Shown: positions 54,589-63,816 of the stretch, in pieces
Layout: every line of letters begins with the position of its first letter
Position numbering within the stretch: the first letter of the stretch is position 1
NCBI RefSeq assembly: GCF_022513635.1
Contig: NZ_JAKWBL010000001.1
Span: 62,001-126,000, forward strand
Reading direction: 5' to 3'
Length of the DNA stretch: 64,000 nucleotides
DNA from: Paraniabella ginsengisoli
GTDB lineage: Bacteria > Bacteroidota > Bacteroidia > Chitinophagales > Chitinophagaceae
Program-made: the position numbers and the translations under genes
Notes under the pieces: model-generated
What the model was told of the DNA's origin: nothing
The model's input: only the letters and a program-made list of their open reading frames with translations
Databases searched by the model: none

Positions 54589-55904
54589 ATGAAAATTGCT
54601 GTAGTTGGTACTGGTTATGTAGGTTTAGTTACCGGAACCTGTTTTGCCGAAACAGGGAATATTGTTCACTGCGTTGATGTAAACAAAGAAAAAATTGCCA
54701 AATTAAAAAAGGCAAATGCCCTATTTATGAACCGGGTCTTGATGTTCTTTTGCAAAGAAATATCAAAGAAAAACGAATTGTTTTCAGTACTGATCTTAAA
54801 ACAGCAGTAAAAAAATCTGATATTATATTTCTTGCCTTACCTACACCACCCGGTGAAAATGGTTCCGCCGATCTTAAATATATACTTCAGGTAGCAGCAG
54901 ATCTGTCAGCTATTATTACAGAATACAAAGTAATCGTTAACAAAAGCACAGTTCCTGTTGGAACTGCTGAAAAGGTTGCCGAAGTATTGAGCAAAAAACT
55001 TTCGAATGACCTTTTTGATGTTGTATCAAATCCAGAATTTTTACGCGAAGGTATTGCGGTAGACGATTTTTTAAAACCAGATAGAGTTGTTATTGGTACA
55101 TCTTCAGACCGTGCGCGCGATGCGATGAATGAGCTTTATCAGCCTTTTTTGCGTCAGGGGAACCCAATATATTTTATGGACGAGCGTAGCTCGGAAATGA
55201 CTAAATATGTAGCTAATTCCTATTTGGCCATGCGTATTTCTTATATGAACGAAGTAGCGAATTTGTGTGAACTGACTGGTGCGAATGTTGATCTTGTAAG
55301 AATTGGTATTGGCAGCGACAGTCGCATTGGTAAGCGCTTTCTGTTTCCTGGAATAGGTTACGGAGGAAGCTGTTTCCCTAAAGATGTACTTGCGCTGCAT
55401 CATACATCCAAACAAAGCAAGTACGATTTTAAATTGCTGGATACTGTGATGAAGGTGAATAAGAATCAAAAAACAATTCTGTTCAAGAAAATCAAAAAAT
55501 ATTATAAGAATCAACTCAAGGGCAAAAAATTTGCAATGTGGGGACTGGCATTTAAACCGGAAACGGACGATATTCGCGATGCTCCCGCTCTCGACCTTAT
55601 ACAAGAGTTACTTGATGCAGGCGCTAAAGTAACTGTGTTTGATCCGGAGGCTATGCAAAACGTGAAAAGTATATTCGGTGACAAAATTAATTACGCGAAA
55701 GATCAATATTTTGGATTAAAAGATGCAGATGCTTTGCTAATAGTAACGGAGTGGAGCGAGTTTAGAAATCCTGATTTTGAGCGTATGGTAAAGGATCTGA
55801 AAAATAAAGTCGTGTTTGATGGCAGAAATGTGTACAGCCTTGAAAAAATGGAAGAGCTTGGATTTTATTATAATAGCATTGGACGGAAAATAATTGCTAA
55901 TTAG
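54589..55904 (+). CDS. ugd: UDP-glucose 6-dehydrogenase, frameshifted
   Basis: Oxidises UDP-glucose to UDP-glucuronate. NAD motif [15 protein letters not shown] near the N-terminus. The frame slips in the A6 run near 54705-54710 (KIAKLKK to [16 protein letters not shown]). Then [35 protein letters not shown], and the catalytic Cys in [11 protein letters not shown]. Corrected length about 439 aa. Product is the substrate of the downstream uxs. Confidence 0.95.
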
Positions 55905-55918
55905 CCATTGTGATGATG

Positions 55919-55947
55919 CCCGCCCGGATGAACCCGGTTCGGACGGG
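55919..55947. terminator. GC-rich hairpin after ugd
   Basis: CCCGCCCGGATGAACC pairs imperfectly with GGTTCGGACGGG. No clear T tract. Placed 15 bp after the ugd stop. Confidence 0.45.
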
Positions 55948-56169
55948 TGATAATGGTTTAAAGTTTCAGGTTACAGTTATTGGAGATTGATTGTTGAAAA
56001 CTGAACATTGATTATTTTCAAGTACTGTTAATCTTATAATCCAATAAAATCCTGGTTCAGACAATGGCGAAGAATATATAGGTTGAGTTATATTTTACAG
56101 TTGAAGCGAGCGTGGCAAGGAAGATGAGTTCTATTCATGAGCCCGGACAATAAAATTAAAATAGTAAGG

Positions 56170-57150
56170 ATGAAAAAAAGAGTATTAGTAACAGGTGCTG
56201 CTGGTTTTTTAGGATCACACTTGTGCGACAGGTTCATAAAAGAAGGTTATCATGTAATAGCGATGGATAATCTGATCACCGGCGACCTTAAAAATCTGGA
56301 ACATTTGTTTCCTAATCCGGAGTTTGAGTTTTACCATCATGATGTTACCAAATACATTCATGTTCCGGGTAACCTTGATTATATTCTACACTTTGCTTCT
56401 CCTGCAAGCCCAATCGATTATTTAAAGATTCCTATTCAAACCCTTAAAGTAGGAGCGATGGGAACTCACAATTGTTTGGGACTGGCGAAGGCAAAAGGAG
56501 CAAGAATCTTAGTTGCTTCCACCAGCGAGGTTTACGGAGATCCATTAGTACATCCTCAAACAGAAGAATACTGGGGTAATGTAAATCCTGTTGGCCCGCG
56601 CGGCGTGTATGATGAGGCAAAGCGCTACATGGAGTCGATTACAATGGCTTATCACACTTTTCATAAAGTAGAAACGAGGATTATACGCATTTTCAATACT
56701 TACGGACCGCGCATGAGACTTAACGACGGACGTGCATTGCCGGCATTCATTGGACAAGCATTGCGTGGCGAGAATATAACGGTTTTTGGAGACGGCTCGC
56801 AAACGCGCAGTTTTTGTTATGTAAATGATTTGGTTGATGGTATTTATCGTTTATTGTTAAGTGATTATGTACATCCGGTAAATATTGGCAACCCCGATGA
56901 AATATCTTTAAAGGATTTTGCAGAAGAGGTGTTGGCTTTAACCGGCAATACCGTAAAGATCGTTTACAAGCCTTTACCTGTTGATGACCCAAAGCAACGC
57001 AAGCCAGATATAACAAAAGCCAGGGCAATTCTGAACTGGGAACCTACAGTAAACAGGTCAGAAGGTCTTGCAGAAACCTACAACTATTTTAAGTCCCTCC
57101 CTCCAGAGGAGTGGTTTAAGCAGCCAAAGGAGTTTGCGTCTTCGAAATAA
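56170..57150 (+). CDS. uxs: UDP-glucuronate decarboxylase (UDP-xylose synthase)
   Basis: Converts UDP-glucuronate to UDP-xylose. 326 aa [38 protein letters not shown], catalytic [22 protein letters not shown]. All are Uxs1 landmarks. Start ATG 56170 after a longer open frame from 56137. With ugd it forms a two-step route from UDP-glucose to UDP-xylose for surface glycan. Confidence 0.95.
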   Translation: MKKRVLVTGAAGFLGSHLCDRFIKEGYHVIAMDNLITGDLKNLEHLFPNPEFEFYHHDVTKYIHVPGNLDYILHFASPASPIDYLKIPIQTLKVGAMGTHNCLGLAKAKGARILVASTSEVYGDPLVHPQTEEYWGNVNPVGPRGVYDEAKRYMESITMAYHTFHKVETRIIRIFNTYGPRMRLNDGRALPAFIGQALRGENITVFGDGSQTRSFCYVNDLVDGIYRLLLSDYVHPVNIGNPDEISLKDFAEEVLALTGNTVKIVYKPLPVDDPKQRKPDITKARAILNWEPTVNRSEGLAETYNYFKSLPPEEWFKQPKEFASSK

Positions 57151-57179
57151 GTTTTATTTTTGATGCGTAAGAACTGTTT

Positions 57180-57919
57180 ATGTTTGGATTATTTAATAAA
57201 AAGAAAAACGGGGTTCATTTGATTGCAGCGTTTTGAAAACGGACATGCACTCGCATTTACTGCCAGGCATTGATGACGGAGCTTCCGACATGGAAACATC
57301 TATGGAGTTGATCGAAGGACTTAAGAACCAAGGCTATTCCAAACTTATTACCACTCCTCACATATTATGGGATATTTATAAAAACACACCTGAAATTATC
57401 CATTCAAAGCTTGATGATGTTCGTGAAGAATTAAACAAAAGAAGTATCGATATAGAAATACATGCTGCCGCTGAATATTTTTTAGATGATCATCTTTCCG
57501 AACTTTTGCAAAAAAAGGAACCGCTGCTTACCGTAAAAGATAATATGGTTTTGGTGGAATTTTCTGTCATGCACATGTCAATGAATATGAAGGAGATATT
57601 ATTTGATGTTCAGATGGCGGGGTACCAGCCTATTTTAGCGCATCCAGAACGATATACTTATTTATATAAGCAGTATGATGTGCTTCACGATCTTAAGGAT
57701 AATGGCTGTATGTTCCAGCTAAATCTCTTATCTGCAACCGGAGGATATGGCAAAACAGTTTCAGAAATGGCCAATTATTTTGTAAAACATGATTTTTACG
57801 ATTTTATTGGTACGGACATGCATCATACTGGTCATTTGGCGCGTCTAAAAACAATTAATGTCAGCCAGGAGGTAAAAACACTTGTCAATAGCGGCAGAAT
57901 TGTTAACAATCAACTGTAG
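57180..57919 (+). CDS. PHP-type tyrosine-protein phosphatase (CpsB/YwqE-like), frameshifted
   Basis: Metal-dependent phosphatase that resets the bacterial tyrosine kinase controlling capsule/exopolysaccharide assembly. ATG 57180 gives MFGLFNKKKNGVHLIAAF; the T4 run at 57231-57234 has lost a base and KTDMHSHLLPGIDDGASD follows. Metal ligands: HSH of DMHSHLLPG, TTPH, HPERY and DMHH. Corrected length about 246 aa. The partner kinase (Wzc-like) lies outside the window. Fits the adjoining sugar-nucleotide genes. Confidence 0.9.
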
Positions 57920-57994
57920 TATTGTCATATTTTCTCATTCGGTAAAATTTTTGTAATATTTCCTGGCAGCAAGGTTAAATTGATAGTTAAATAT

Positions 57995-58002
57995 TAATTT
58001 TG
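57995..58002 (+). promoter_or_regulatory. -7 promoter box of the sigma factor gene
   Basis: TAATTTTG, exact TAnnTTTG; leader about 29 nt to the ATG at 58037. Confidence 0.5.
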
Positions 58003-58036
58003 ACCACATTTCTTCACAAGAAAATATTAGGGCAGC

Positions 58037-58540
58037 ATGGAAAAAGAAAAAGAGTTTAGCGATTTACTGGTTGACAATGCAGGATTTTTAAAGCCATTTG
58101 CAGTTAATCTGACAAAGAACAACGAAACGGCTAACGACCTTTACCAGGAAACCCTATACAAGGCATTAGCCAACAAAGAGAAATACAATTCAGGTACCAA
58201 TATTAAAGCGTGGTTGTTTACCATCATGCGTAATATTTTTATTAATGATTATCGCCGTAACGCTAAGCGCAGAACGGTTTTCGACAATACACCTGAAGAT
58301 TACCTGATCAATTTACGCCAGGTATCAGTAGCAAATTCAGCTGAAAGTAGTTTAAGGCAAAAAGAAATAGAAGCCGCTGTGGATGCGCTTCCTGAAACTT
58401 TTAAAGTGCCTTTTAAATTATATTTTGAAGGCTACAAATACCAGGAAATTTCAGAATACCTGAATGAACCACTTGGTACCATCAAAAGCCGCATACACTT
58501 TGCGCGCAAATTGCTGAAAGAACAGATCAACCGGTATTAA
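58037..58540 (+). CDS. ECF-type RNA polymerase sigma factor
   Basis: 167 aa with regions sigma2 and sigma4 only. Sigma2: NETANDLYQETLYKALANKE and IKAWLFTIMRNIFINDYRR; sigma4: ALPETFKVPFKLYFEGYKYQ then EISEYLNEPLGTIKSRIHFA. No anti-sigma gene follows. Monocistronic between its own promoter and a strong terminator. Target genes cannot be told. Confidence 0.93.
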   Translation: MEKEKEFSDLLVDNAGFLKPFAVNLTKNNETANDLYQETLYKALANKEKYNSGTNIKAWLFTIMRNIFINDYRRNAKRRTVFDNTPEDYLINLRQVSVANSAESSLRQKEIEAAVDALPETFKVPFKLYFEGYKYQEISEYLNEPLGTIKSRIHFARKLLKEQINRY

Positions 58541-58547
58541 AAATATT

Positions 58548-58573
58548 ATCCCGCTAAAAAAGCGGGATTTTTT
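58548..58573 (+). terminator. Rho-independent terminator of the sigma factor gene
   Basis: ATCCCGCT (58548-58555), A5 loop, AGCGGGAT (58561-58568) and six T residues. Confidence 0.9.
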
Positions 58574-58592
58574 ATGTGACCAGCTGTAGTGC

Positions 58593-58640
58593 AACTATCA
58601 TCTTTGTTGCGTCGCACTCTTCCTTTGTGGTGCATATCCC
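58593..58640 (+). repeat. TTGCGTCGCAC dispersed intergenic repeat, copy
   Basis: CATCTTTGTTGCGTCGCACT then CTTCCTTTGTGGTGCATATCC; shares the core with copies at 39484, 42798 and 49302. Confidence 0.7.
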
Positions 58641-58714
58641 ATCGCTTCACCATTTTTTCTAATATCCATTTTTAATTTAGGTATTCCTTACTTTTTGTCT
58701 TTCACGCTACTCCC

Positions 58715-58722
58715 TATTTTTG
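58715..58722 (+). promoter_or_regulatory. -7 promoter box of recG
   Basis: TATTTTTG, exact match; would start transcription about 58728, just before the region where recG homology begins. Confidence 0.5.
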
Positions 58723-58738
58723 CTTTTGTAAATAGCGC

Positions 58739-60853
58739 ATCATAAATCATAAATCAGAAATACTATCCAGTCCTATTGCCTATTTAAAAGGTGTAGGTCC
58801 GCAACGCGCCGAACTCTTACAAAAAGAGTTGGGTGTTTTTACGTTTAACGATCTGCTGAATCATTTCCCTTTTCGGCATGTTGACAAAACCAAAATCACA
58901 CCCATTGCCGATGTAAGTCCGGCTGAGGAATATATACAGTTTGTGGGTATTTTGGAACCCTTTCAAATAATAGGAGAAAGGCGTGGCCGTCGCTTGATTG
59001 CTCAATTACGGGATAAGACCGGAACAGTGGAGCTGGTTTGGTTTAGCGCCATTAACATGATTCAAAAAATGTTGCAGCCCGGACAAGCGTATATTGTTTA
59101 TGGTAAACTTTCCTGGTTTTTGAGCAAACCACAGATTGTACATCCCGAAATGGAAACATGGGCCCCCGAAAAGCTCGAAGGAAAAACGAATCTGGAACCT
59201 GTTTATGCATCAACAGAAAAACTGAAAGCAAAAAATTTAGGAGGCAGGCAGATTGGGAAACTTACCAAAATATTATTGCCACATATAAGGCAACAGGATA
59301 TTCCGGAAAACTTCCCTCAAAAAATGCTGGGCGATTTAAAATTGATGTCGCGCTTTGAAGCCTACCAGCAAATACATTTTCCGCAAACCCAACAACATTA
59401 TGAAGCCGCCTTACGCCGTTTAAAATTTGAAGAAATTTTTCTGGCTCAAATGCGCATGAACCTGTTGAGATCGCAGCGGCACAGGTTTTCCAAGGGTGTG
59501 TTGTTTGATGTTGTAGGAGATTATTTCAATACTTTTTATAATCAGTATTTACCTTTTGAATTAACCGGCGCCCAAAAGCGTGTGCTTAAGGAAATCAGGA
59601 ACGATACAGCCCGAGGCCGTCAAATGAACCGCTTGTTACAAGGTGATGTTGGTAGCGGAAAAACTATAGTGGCATTGCTTTGTATGCTTTTAGCTGCAGA
59701 TAATGGTTATCAGTCTGTATTAATGGCGCCTACCGAAATTTTGGCCCGGCAACATTTTCAAGGTATTTCTCAACTTTTAAAAGAGATGGATATTGGAGTG
59801 GCTTTGCTAACCGGGTCCGTCAAAGGAAAAGAACGGAAACTCATTTTGCATGGAGTGTCCGAAGGTTCTATCCGCTTGTTGATTGGAACACATGCCGTTA
59901 TTGAAGATGCTGTTAAGTTTGAAAATCTCGGTCTTGTAATTGTTGATGAGCAACACCGGTTTGGTGTAGCCCAACGAGCCCGGCTTTGGGAAAAGAACGA
60001 AACCCCGCCGCATGTACTTGTTATGACGGCAACACCCATTCCCCGAACACTTGCAATGACTGCTTATGGCGATTTAGATTATAGTGTGATCGATGAATTG
60101 CCACCTGGCCGGCAACCTATACAAACCGTTCATCGCTTTGATAATGACCGCAGCAATGTGATGGATTTTATAAAATCGGAAATAGCTTTGGGAAGACAGG
60201 TCTATGTCATTTTCCCACTAATTGAAGAAAGCGATAAGCTTGATTACGAAAACCTGATGCGTGGTTATGATGAGATTAAAACCTATTTTCCTGAACCTCA
60301 GTATTGGATCAGCATGGTGCATGGCAAACAGCCCGCCGCGCAAAAGGAATTGAATATGCAGCGTTTTGTAGAACACGATACACAAATAATGGTTTCTACA
60401 ACTGTAATAGAAGTGGGCGTAAATGTGCCTAACGCATCGGTGATGGTAATAGAAAGCGCTGAAAAGTTCGGCCTTTCTCAATTGCATCAGTTGAGAGGCA
60501 GGGTAGGGCGCGGTGCTGAAAAAAGCTATTGCATTTTACTTACAGGCAAAAAATTAGGGAACGTTGCGAGGGAACGAATGAAAATAATGACTTCCACTAA
60601 TAATGGATTTGTCATTGCTGAAAAAGACCTGGAACTGCGCGGGCCCGGCGATATTGAAGGAACCCGTCAAAGCGGAGTTCTTAATTTTAAACTCGCCAAT
60701 ATTGTAAACGACCGGGCAATGGTAGATGTAGCAAAGAAAGTAACAGAAGAGATCTTGACAGATGATCCTGAATTAACTAAGCCGGAAAACGAAGCGCTGA
60801 AAACATTTCTTCAGTCGCAAAAAGGAAAAACGGTTTGGAGTAAAATTTCGTGA
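58739..60853 (+). CDS. recG: ATP-dependent DNA helicase RecG, start codon unclear
   Basis: Branch-migrating helicase for stalled forks and recombination intermediates, about 704 aa. Wedge domain at the N-terminus (SPIAYLKGVGPQRAELLQKE, in frame but upstream of the first ordinary start at 58829), Walker A GDVGSGKT, DEQH box VIVDEQHRFGV, MTATPIPRTL, QLRGRVGRG and a C-terminal TRB motif region. No ATG/GTG/TTG precedes SPIAYLKGVG after the in-frame TAG at 58733; only ATC/ATA codons (58739-58744) are available, so a base is probably missing or a rare start is used. Confidence 0.93.
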   Translation: MINHKSEILSSPIAYLKGVGPQRAELLQKELGVFTFNDLLNHFPFRHVDKTKITPIADVSPAEEYIQFVGILEPFQIIGERRGRRLIAQLRDKTGTVELVWFSAINMIQKMLQPGQAYIVYGKLSWFLSKPQIVHPEMETWAPEKLEGKTNLEPVYASTEKLKAKNLGGRQIGKLTKILLPHIRQQDIPENFPQKMLGDLKLMSRFEAYQQIHFPQTQQHYEAALRRLKFEEIFLAQMRMNLLRSQRHRFSKGVLFDVVGDYFNTFYNQYLPFELTGAQKRVLKEIRNDTARGRQMNRLLQGDVGSGKTIVALLCMLLAADNGYQSVLMAPTEILARQHFQGISQLLKEMDIGVALLTGSVKGKERKLILHGVSEGSIRLLIGTHAVIEDAVKFENLGLVIVDEQHRFGVAQRARLWEKNETPPHVLVMTATPIPRTLAMTAYGDLDYSVIDELPPGRQPIQTVHRFDNDRSNVMDFIKSEIALGRQVYVIFPLIEESDKLDYENLMRGYDEIKTYFPEPQYWISMVHGKQPAAQKELNMQRFVEHDTQIMVSTTVIEVGVNVPNASVMVIESAEKFGLSQLHQLRGRVGRGAEKSYCILLTGKKLGNVARERMKIMTSTNNGFVIAEKDLELRGPGDIEGTRQSGVLNFKLANIVNDRAMVDVAKKVTEEILTDDPELTKPENEALKTFLQSQKGKTVWSKIS

Positions 60854-60992
60854 AAACCTGATCTGACCATCTCGGTCTGACCATTCAACACGCAAACGAG
60901 TAAAAATCTTTGTAAAAGTTGAATGTTTGGCATAAATTTAAATACCTTAACTATTGTTAAGCCATTTAAATTCAATTTAAAAAAATCGATTT

Positions 60993-61385
60993 ATGAAACT
61001 ATCTGAATTAAAGCCCGGCGACTGGATTATGCTAAATGATAACGGGGTAGAAAGGGAGGGAACTGTTTTACGTGTAAGCAATGAAGACCATAAAGTATGT
61101 GTGAATAATGGCGTGCAGGAATTTTGGTATGAATTGGAATATATCAAACCGCTGCCTTTGTCGGAAGAACAACTCTTAAACCTCGGTTTTGAAAAGCTGG
61201 AATCAGATGCAGGAGGGGTGAAATATGGTAAACGTGCTTTCAGGGTTCATGTTCCTTCCGAAACCGATTTCTCGAAAGTGGAAGCCTGGTACAGAGAGGA
61301 TAACCGCTTTTTTGATCATCCCATAAACGTTCATCATCTTCAAAATATTCATCTTGATATGACCAAAATGCCATTGGAAGCGTAG
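60993..61385 (+). CDS. Conserved hypothetical protein
   Basis: 130 aa, no signal or membrane segment. Opens MKLSELKPGDWIMLND (a small beta-barrel-like start), contains IKPLPLSEEQLLNLGFEKLE and ends INVHHLQNIHLDMTKMPL. I recall similar short proteins as common orphan or phage-like genes in Bacteroidota (LxDLxxGDWV ... IPLTxExLxxxGF ... VHxLQN), but no function is known. Followed by a strong terminator. Confidence 0.75.
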   Translation: MKLSELKPGDWIMLNDNGVEREGTVLRVSNEDHKVCVNNGVQEFWYELEYIKPLPLSEEQLLNLGFEKLESDAGGVKYGKRAFRVHVPSETDFSKVEAWYREDNRFFDHPINVHHLQNIHLDMTKMPLEA

Positions 61386-61460
61386 AGGAAGTAAAGTTGC
61401 CAAGTTCAAGGTTAATTAATTAAAATGGAATTCCTTGTCAACCAGTCAACTTTTAAACTC

Positions 61461-61498
61461 AAAACCGATTTGGACAAAATTCCAAATCGGTTTTTTTT
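61461..61498 (+). terminator. Rho-independent terminator before infA
   Basis: AAAACCGATTTGG (61461-61473) and CCAAATCGGTTTT (61482-61494), 13 bp stem, followed by more T residues. Confidence 0.92.
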
Positions 61499-61514
61499 AT
61501 TAACATAATCTTCC

Positions 61515-61522
61515 TATCTTTG
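61515..61522 (+). promoter_or_regulatory. -7 promoter box of the infA-rpoA operon
   Basis: TATCTTTG, exact match. Start predicted about 61528, leader about 11 nt to the infA ATG at 61539. Directly follows the terminator, so the operon has its own promoter here. Confidence 0.65.
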
Positions 61523-61538
61523 CACCCCTAAAATTTTT

Positions 61539-61760
61539 ATGGCTAAACAACCTTTAATAAAGCAAGACGGAGTTATTTTGGAAGCCTTGTCCAACGCAAT
61601 GTTCAAGGTGAAATTGGATAATGGCCATGAGATTTTAGCAACTATTTCAGGGAAAATGAGGATGCACTACATCCGTATTTTACCTGGCGATAAAGTTGGT
61701 TTGGAAATGTCGCCTTACGATTTAAGCCGCGGGCGCATCAATTTTAGGTATAAACATTAA
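61539..61760 (+). CDS. infA: Translation initiation factor IF-1
   Basis: 73 aa OB-fold protein that occupies the 30S A site in initiation. [60 protein letters not shown]: full family match and normal length. First gene of a ribosomal operon. Confidence 0.98.
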   Translation: MAKQPLIKQDGVILEALSNAMFKVKLDNGHEILATISGKMRMHYIRILPGDKVGLEMSPYDLSRGRINFRYKH

Positions 61761-61785
61761 GCGTCAAATCTTAAAAACAAAAAAG

Positions 61786-61901
61786 ATGAGAGTAAGAGCA
61801 TCAATAAAAAAGCGCAGCGCGGATTGCAAAATTGTACGCCGTAAAGGAAAACTGTACATTATCAACAAAAAAATCCCCGCTATAAGCAGCGCCAGGGATA
61901 A
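61786..61901 (+). CDS. rpmJ: Ribosomal protein L36, one-base deletion
   Basis: [20 protein letters not shown] then GKLYIINKK; the A7 run 61867-61873 should hold eight A residues, after which the proper end NPRYKQRQG and TAA (61899-61901) are read. As given, the frame ends in an unrelated tail at 61905. Corrected length 38 aa, normal. The zinc-binding set is partial (one Cys visible, in DCK), as in Cys-poor forms. Confidence 0.93.
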
Positions 61902-61905
61902 TTGA

Positions 61906-61942
61906 AATTTAGAATTTAAAATTTAGAATTTAAAATTAAAAT
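61906..61942. repeat. Tandem-word repeat before rpsM
   Basis: Three iterations of TTTAGAATTTAAAA-type words in the 40 bp ahead of the rpsM ATG. Confidence 0.6.
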
Positions 61943-62323
61943 ATGGCTCGTATTGCCGGTGTTGACTTACCAAAAAATAAAAGGGGCGAAATAGGTTTGA
62001 CCTATATCTACGGAATTGGCCCTTCTACGGCTAAATATATTCTGGATAAGAATAGCATTGACCGTAACAAAAAAGTAAATGATTGGAACGATGACGATCT
62101 TAACGCTATTCGTTTAACTATTACTGAAGAGTTAAAGGTAGAAGGACAACTGCGTAGCGAAACTCAAATGAACATCAAACGTTTATTAGACATCGCTTGC
62201 TACCGTGGTCTTCGTCACAGAAAAGGTTTACCAGTTCGTGGTCAGCGTACTAAAACAAACAGTCGCACACGTAAAGGAAAACGTAAAACTGTTGCCGGTA
62301 AGAAAAAAGCAGCTAAGAAATAG
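61943..62323 (+). CDS. rpsM: Ribosomal protein S13
   Basis: 126 aa. [54 protein letters not shown] and a basic C-terminal tail [19 protein letters not shown]. Head-of-30S protein touching the P-site tRNA. Intact. Confidence 0.98.
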   Translation: MARIAGVDLPKNKRGEIGLTYIYGIGPSTAKYILDKNSIDRNKKVNDWNDDDLNAIRLTITEELKVEGQLRSETQMNIKRLLDIACYRGLRHRKGLPVRGQRTKTNSRTRKGKRKTVAGKKKAAKK

Positions 62324-62325
62324 GC

Positions 62326-62374
62326 TTCGTCAGGCTCAGCCTGACATTTTTTGTGTCATGTTGAGCTTGTCGAA
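62326..62374. repeat. Inverted repeat in the rpsM-rpsK gap
   Basis: TTCGTCAGGCTCAGCCTGACA (in two parts: TTCGTCAGGCTCAG, CCTGACA) at 62326-62346 pairs imperfectly with TGTCATGTTGAGCTTGTCGA at 62354-62374. TGAGCTTGTCGAAAC is a widespread dispersed intergenic motif. Confidence 0.7.
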
Positions 62375-62493
62375 ACATTATAGCACCAGTTTATCAAACT
62401 CAGTCCGGATGCCAGGTGCAGGTGGAGGATAGGTTTGGGGTTCTGCCACAGGCAGAATTTATTATTTAATTTAAAGATTACCTCAGTTTTCTC

Positions 62494-62894
62494 ATGGCAA
62501 AAGCACAATTAAGCGCAAAAGCAGCCGCAAAAAAAGGATCGTAAAAGTTGACTCCTACGGCGATGCGCACATTTCAGCAACTTTCAACAACATTATTATC
62601 AGCCTTACCAACAAAACAGGCCAGGTTATTTCCTGGAGCAGCGCTGGTAAAATGGGCTTCCGTGGTTCTAAAAAGAACACACCTTATGCCGCTCAAATGG
62701 CTGCAGCTGATGCAGCAAAAGTTGCTACTGACGCAGGTTTGAAAAGAGTAGATGTTTACGTAAAAGGTCCAGGTTCTGGTAGAGAAGGCGCTATTCGCTC
62801 TTTATCTCAGAACGGTATCGAAATCGTAACTATTAAAGATGTTACTCCGCTTCCGCACAACGGATGCCGCCCTCCTAAGAAGAGAAGAGTTTAA
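62494..62894 (+). CDS. rpsK: Ribosomal protein S11, frameshifted
   Basis: ATG 62494 gives [14 protein letters not shown]; the A7 run 62529-62535 has the wrong length, and the true frame then reads [53 protein letters not shown] and [12 protein letters not shown]. Corrected length about 134 aa. Essential platform protein, so the break is surely a sequence error. Confidence 0.96.
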
Positions 62895-62898
62895 TAAC

Positions 62899-62975
62899 AG
62901 TCTGGAAGTCGGAAAGACAGAAAGTCGGCAAGTACTTGCTACCGGTCTTTCTGACTTCTCTGACTTTCGGTCTCA
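62899..62975. repeat. Word-iteration hairpin in the rpsK-rpsD gap
   Basis: Left side GGAAGTCGGAAAGACAGAAA and GTCGGCAAG; right side GGTCTTTCTGACTTCTCTGA and CTTTCGGTCT. Forms a long imperfect stem. The 197 bp gap holds no gene. Confidence 0.6.
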
Positions 62976-63091
62976 TACATATTTTGAGCCATTTCGGTTT
63001 CATTTTTAAAAAGGGTACGCAATTCATTTTTTCCAAAGCTTTTTACTGATTGTTGTACCGGTTTCAAAAAAGCTTAAATGAAAGTATAATT

Positions 63092-63697
63092 ATGGCACGT
63101 TACAATGGTCCAAAGACCAAGATCTCCCGTATTTTCGGAGAGCCTATTTTAGGTAATGGTAAATGGTTGGGTAAGAACAGTAACCCTCCTGGTCAACACG
63201 GTGAAAAACGCAAACGTAAAACTTTAGGTGAATACGCTTTGCAGTTGCGCGAAAAACAAAAAGCTAAATACACTTATGGTGTTTTAGAGAAACAATTCCG
63301 CAAAACTTACGAAGAAGCTAACCGTCGTAAAGGTGTAACCGGTGATAACCTTATCAAATTACTTGAATCTCGTTTAGACAACACAGTTTTTCGCATGGGT
63401 ATTGCACCCAGCCGCCCTGCTGCACGCCAGTTGGTGAGCCACAAGCACATTGAAGTAAATGGTGAAGTAGTAAACATCCCAAGCTATTTATTGAAAGCCG
63501 GAGATGTAATTACTATTAAAGAAAACAGCAAAGGACGTACTTCAATTACAAGTGTTGTGACTGCGAAAAATCCTAAATTCTCTTGGGTTGATTTTAACGA
63601 GACAACTTTTACAGGTACTTTCATTACTTATCCTGAAAGGGAAAGTGTTCCTGAAAACATTAACATGCAGTTGATTGTAGAGTTGTATAACAAGTAA
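63092..63697 (+). CDS. rpsD: Ribosomal protein S4
   Basis: 201 aa from ATG 63092 (MARYNGPKTKISRIFGEPIL); a longer open frame from 63050 is not family-like. S4 domain: LESRLDNTVFRMGIAPSRPA, ARQLVSHKHIEVNGEVVNIP. 30S assembly initiator protein. Intact. Confidence 0.98.
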   Translation: MARYNGPKTKISRIFGEPILGNGKWLGKNSNPPGQHGEKRKRKTLGEYALQLREKQKAKYTYGVLEKQFRKTYEEANRRKGVTGDNLIKLLESRLDNTVFRMGIAPSRPAARQLVSHKHIEVNGEVVNIPSYLLKAGDVITIKENSKGRTSITSVVTAKNPKFSWVDFNETTFTGTFITYPERESVPENINMQLIVELYNK

Positions 63698-63800
63698 TTG
63701 AGGGTGAGTTGACAGTGTACTGTTGACAGTTGACAGCGTTCGTTTTTCTGTCATCCGTCATCTTTTAACTGTCATCTTTCTTAACCTCATTCACCATTCA
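63698..63800. repeat. Word-iteration repeat in the rpsD-rpoA gap
   Basis: GTTGACAGTGTACTGTTGAC then AGTTGACAGCG, opposite CTGTCATCCGTCATC and AACTGTCATC; same design as the other tandem-word hairpins. Confidence 0.6.
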
Positions 63801-63816
63801 CTTATAAAAATAAAAT

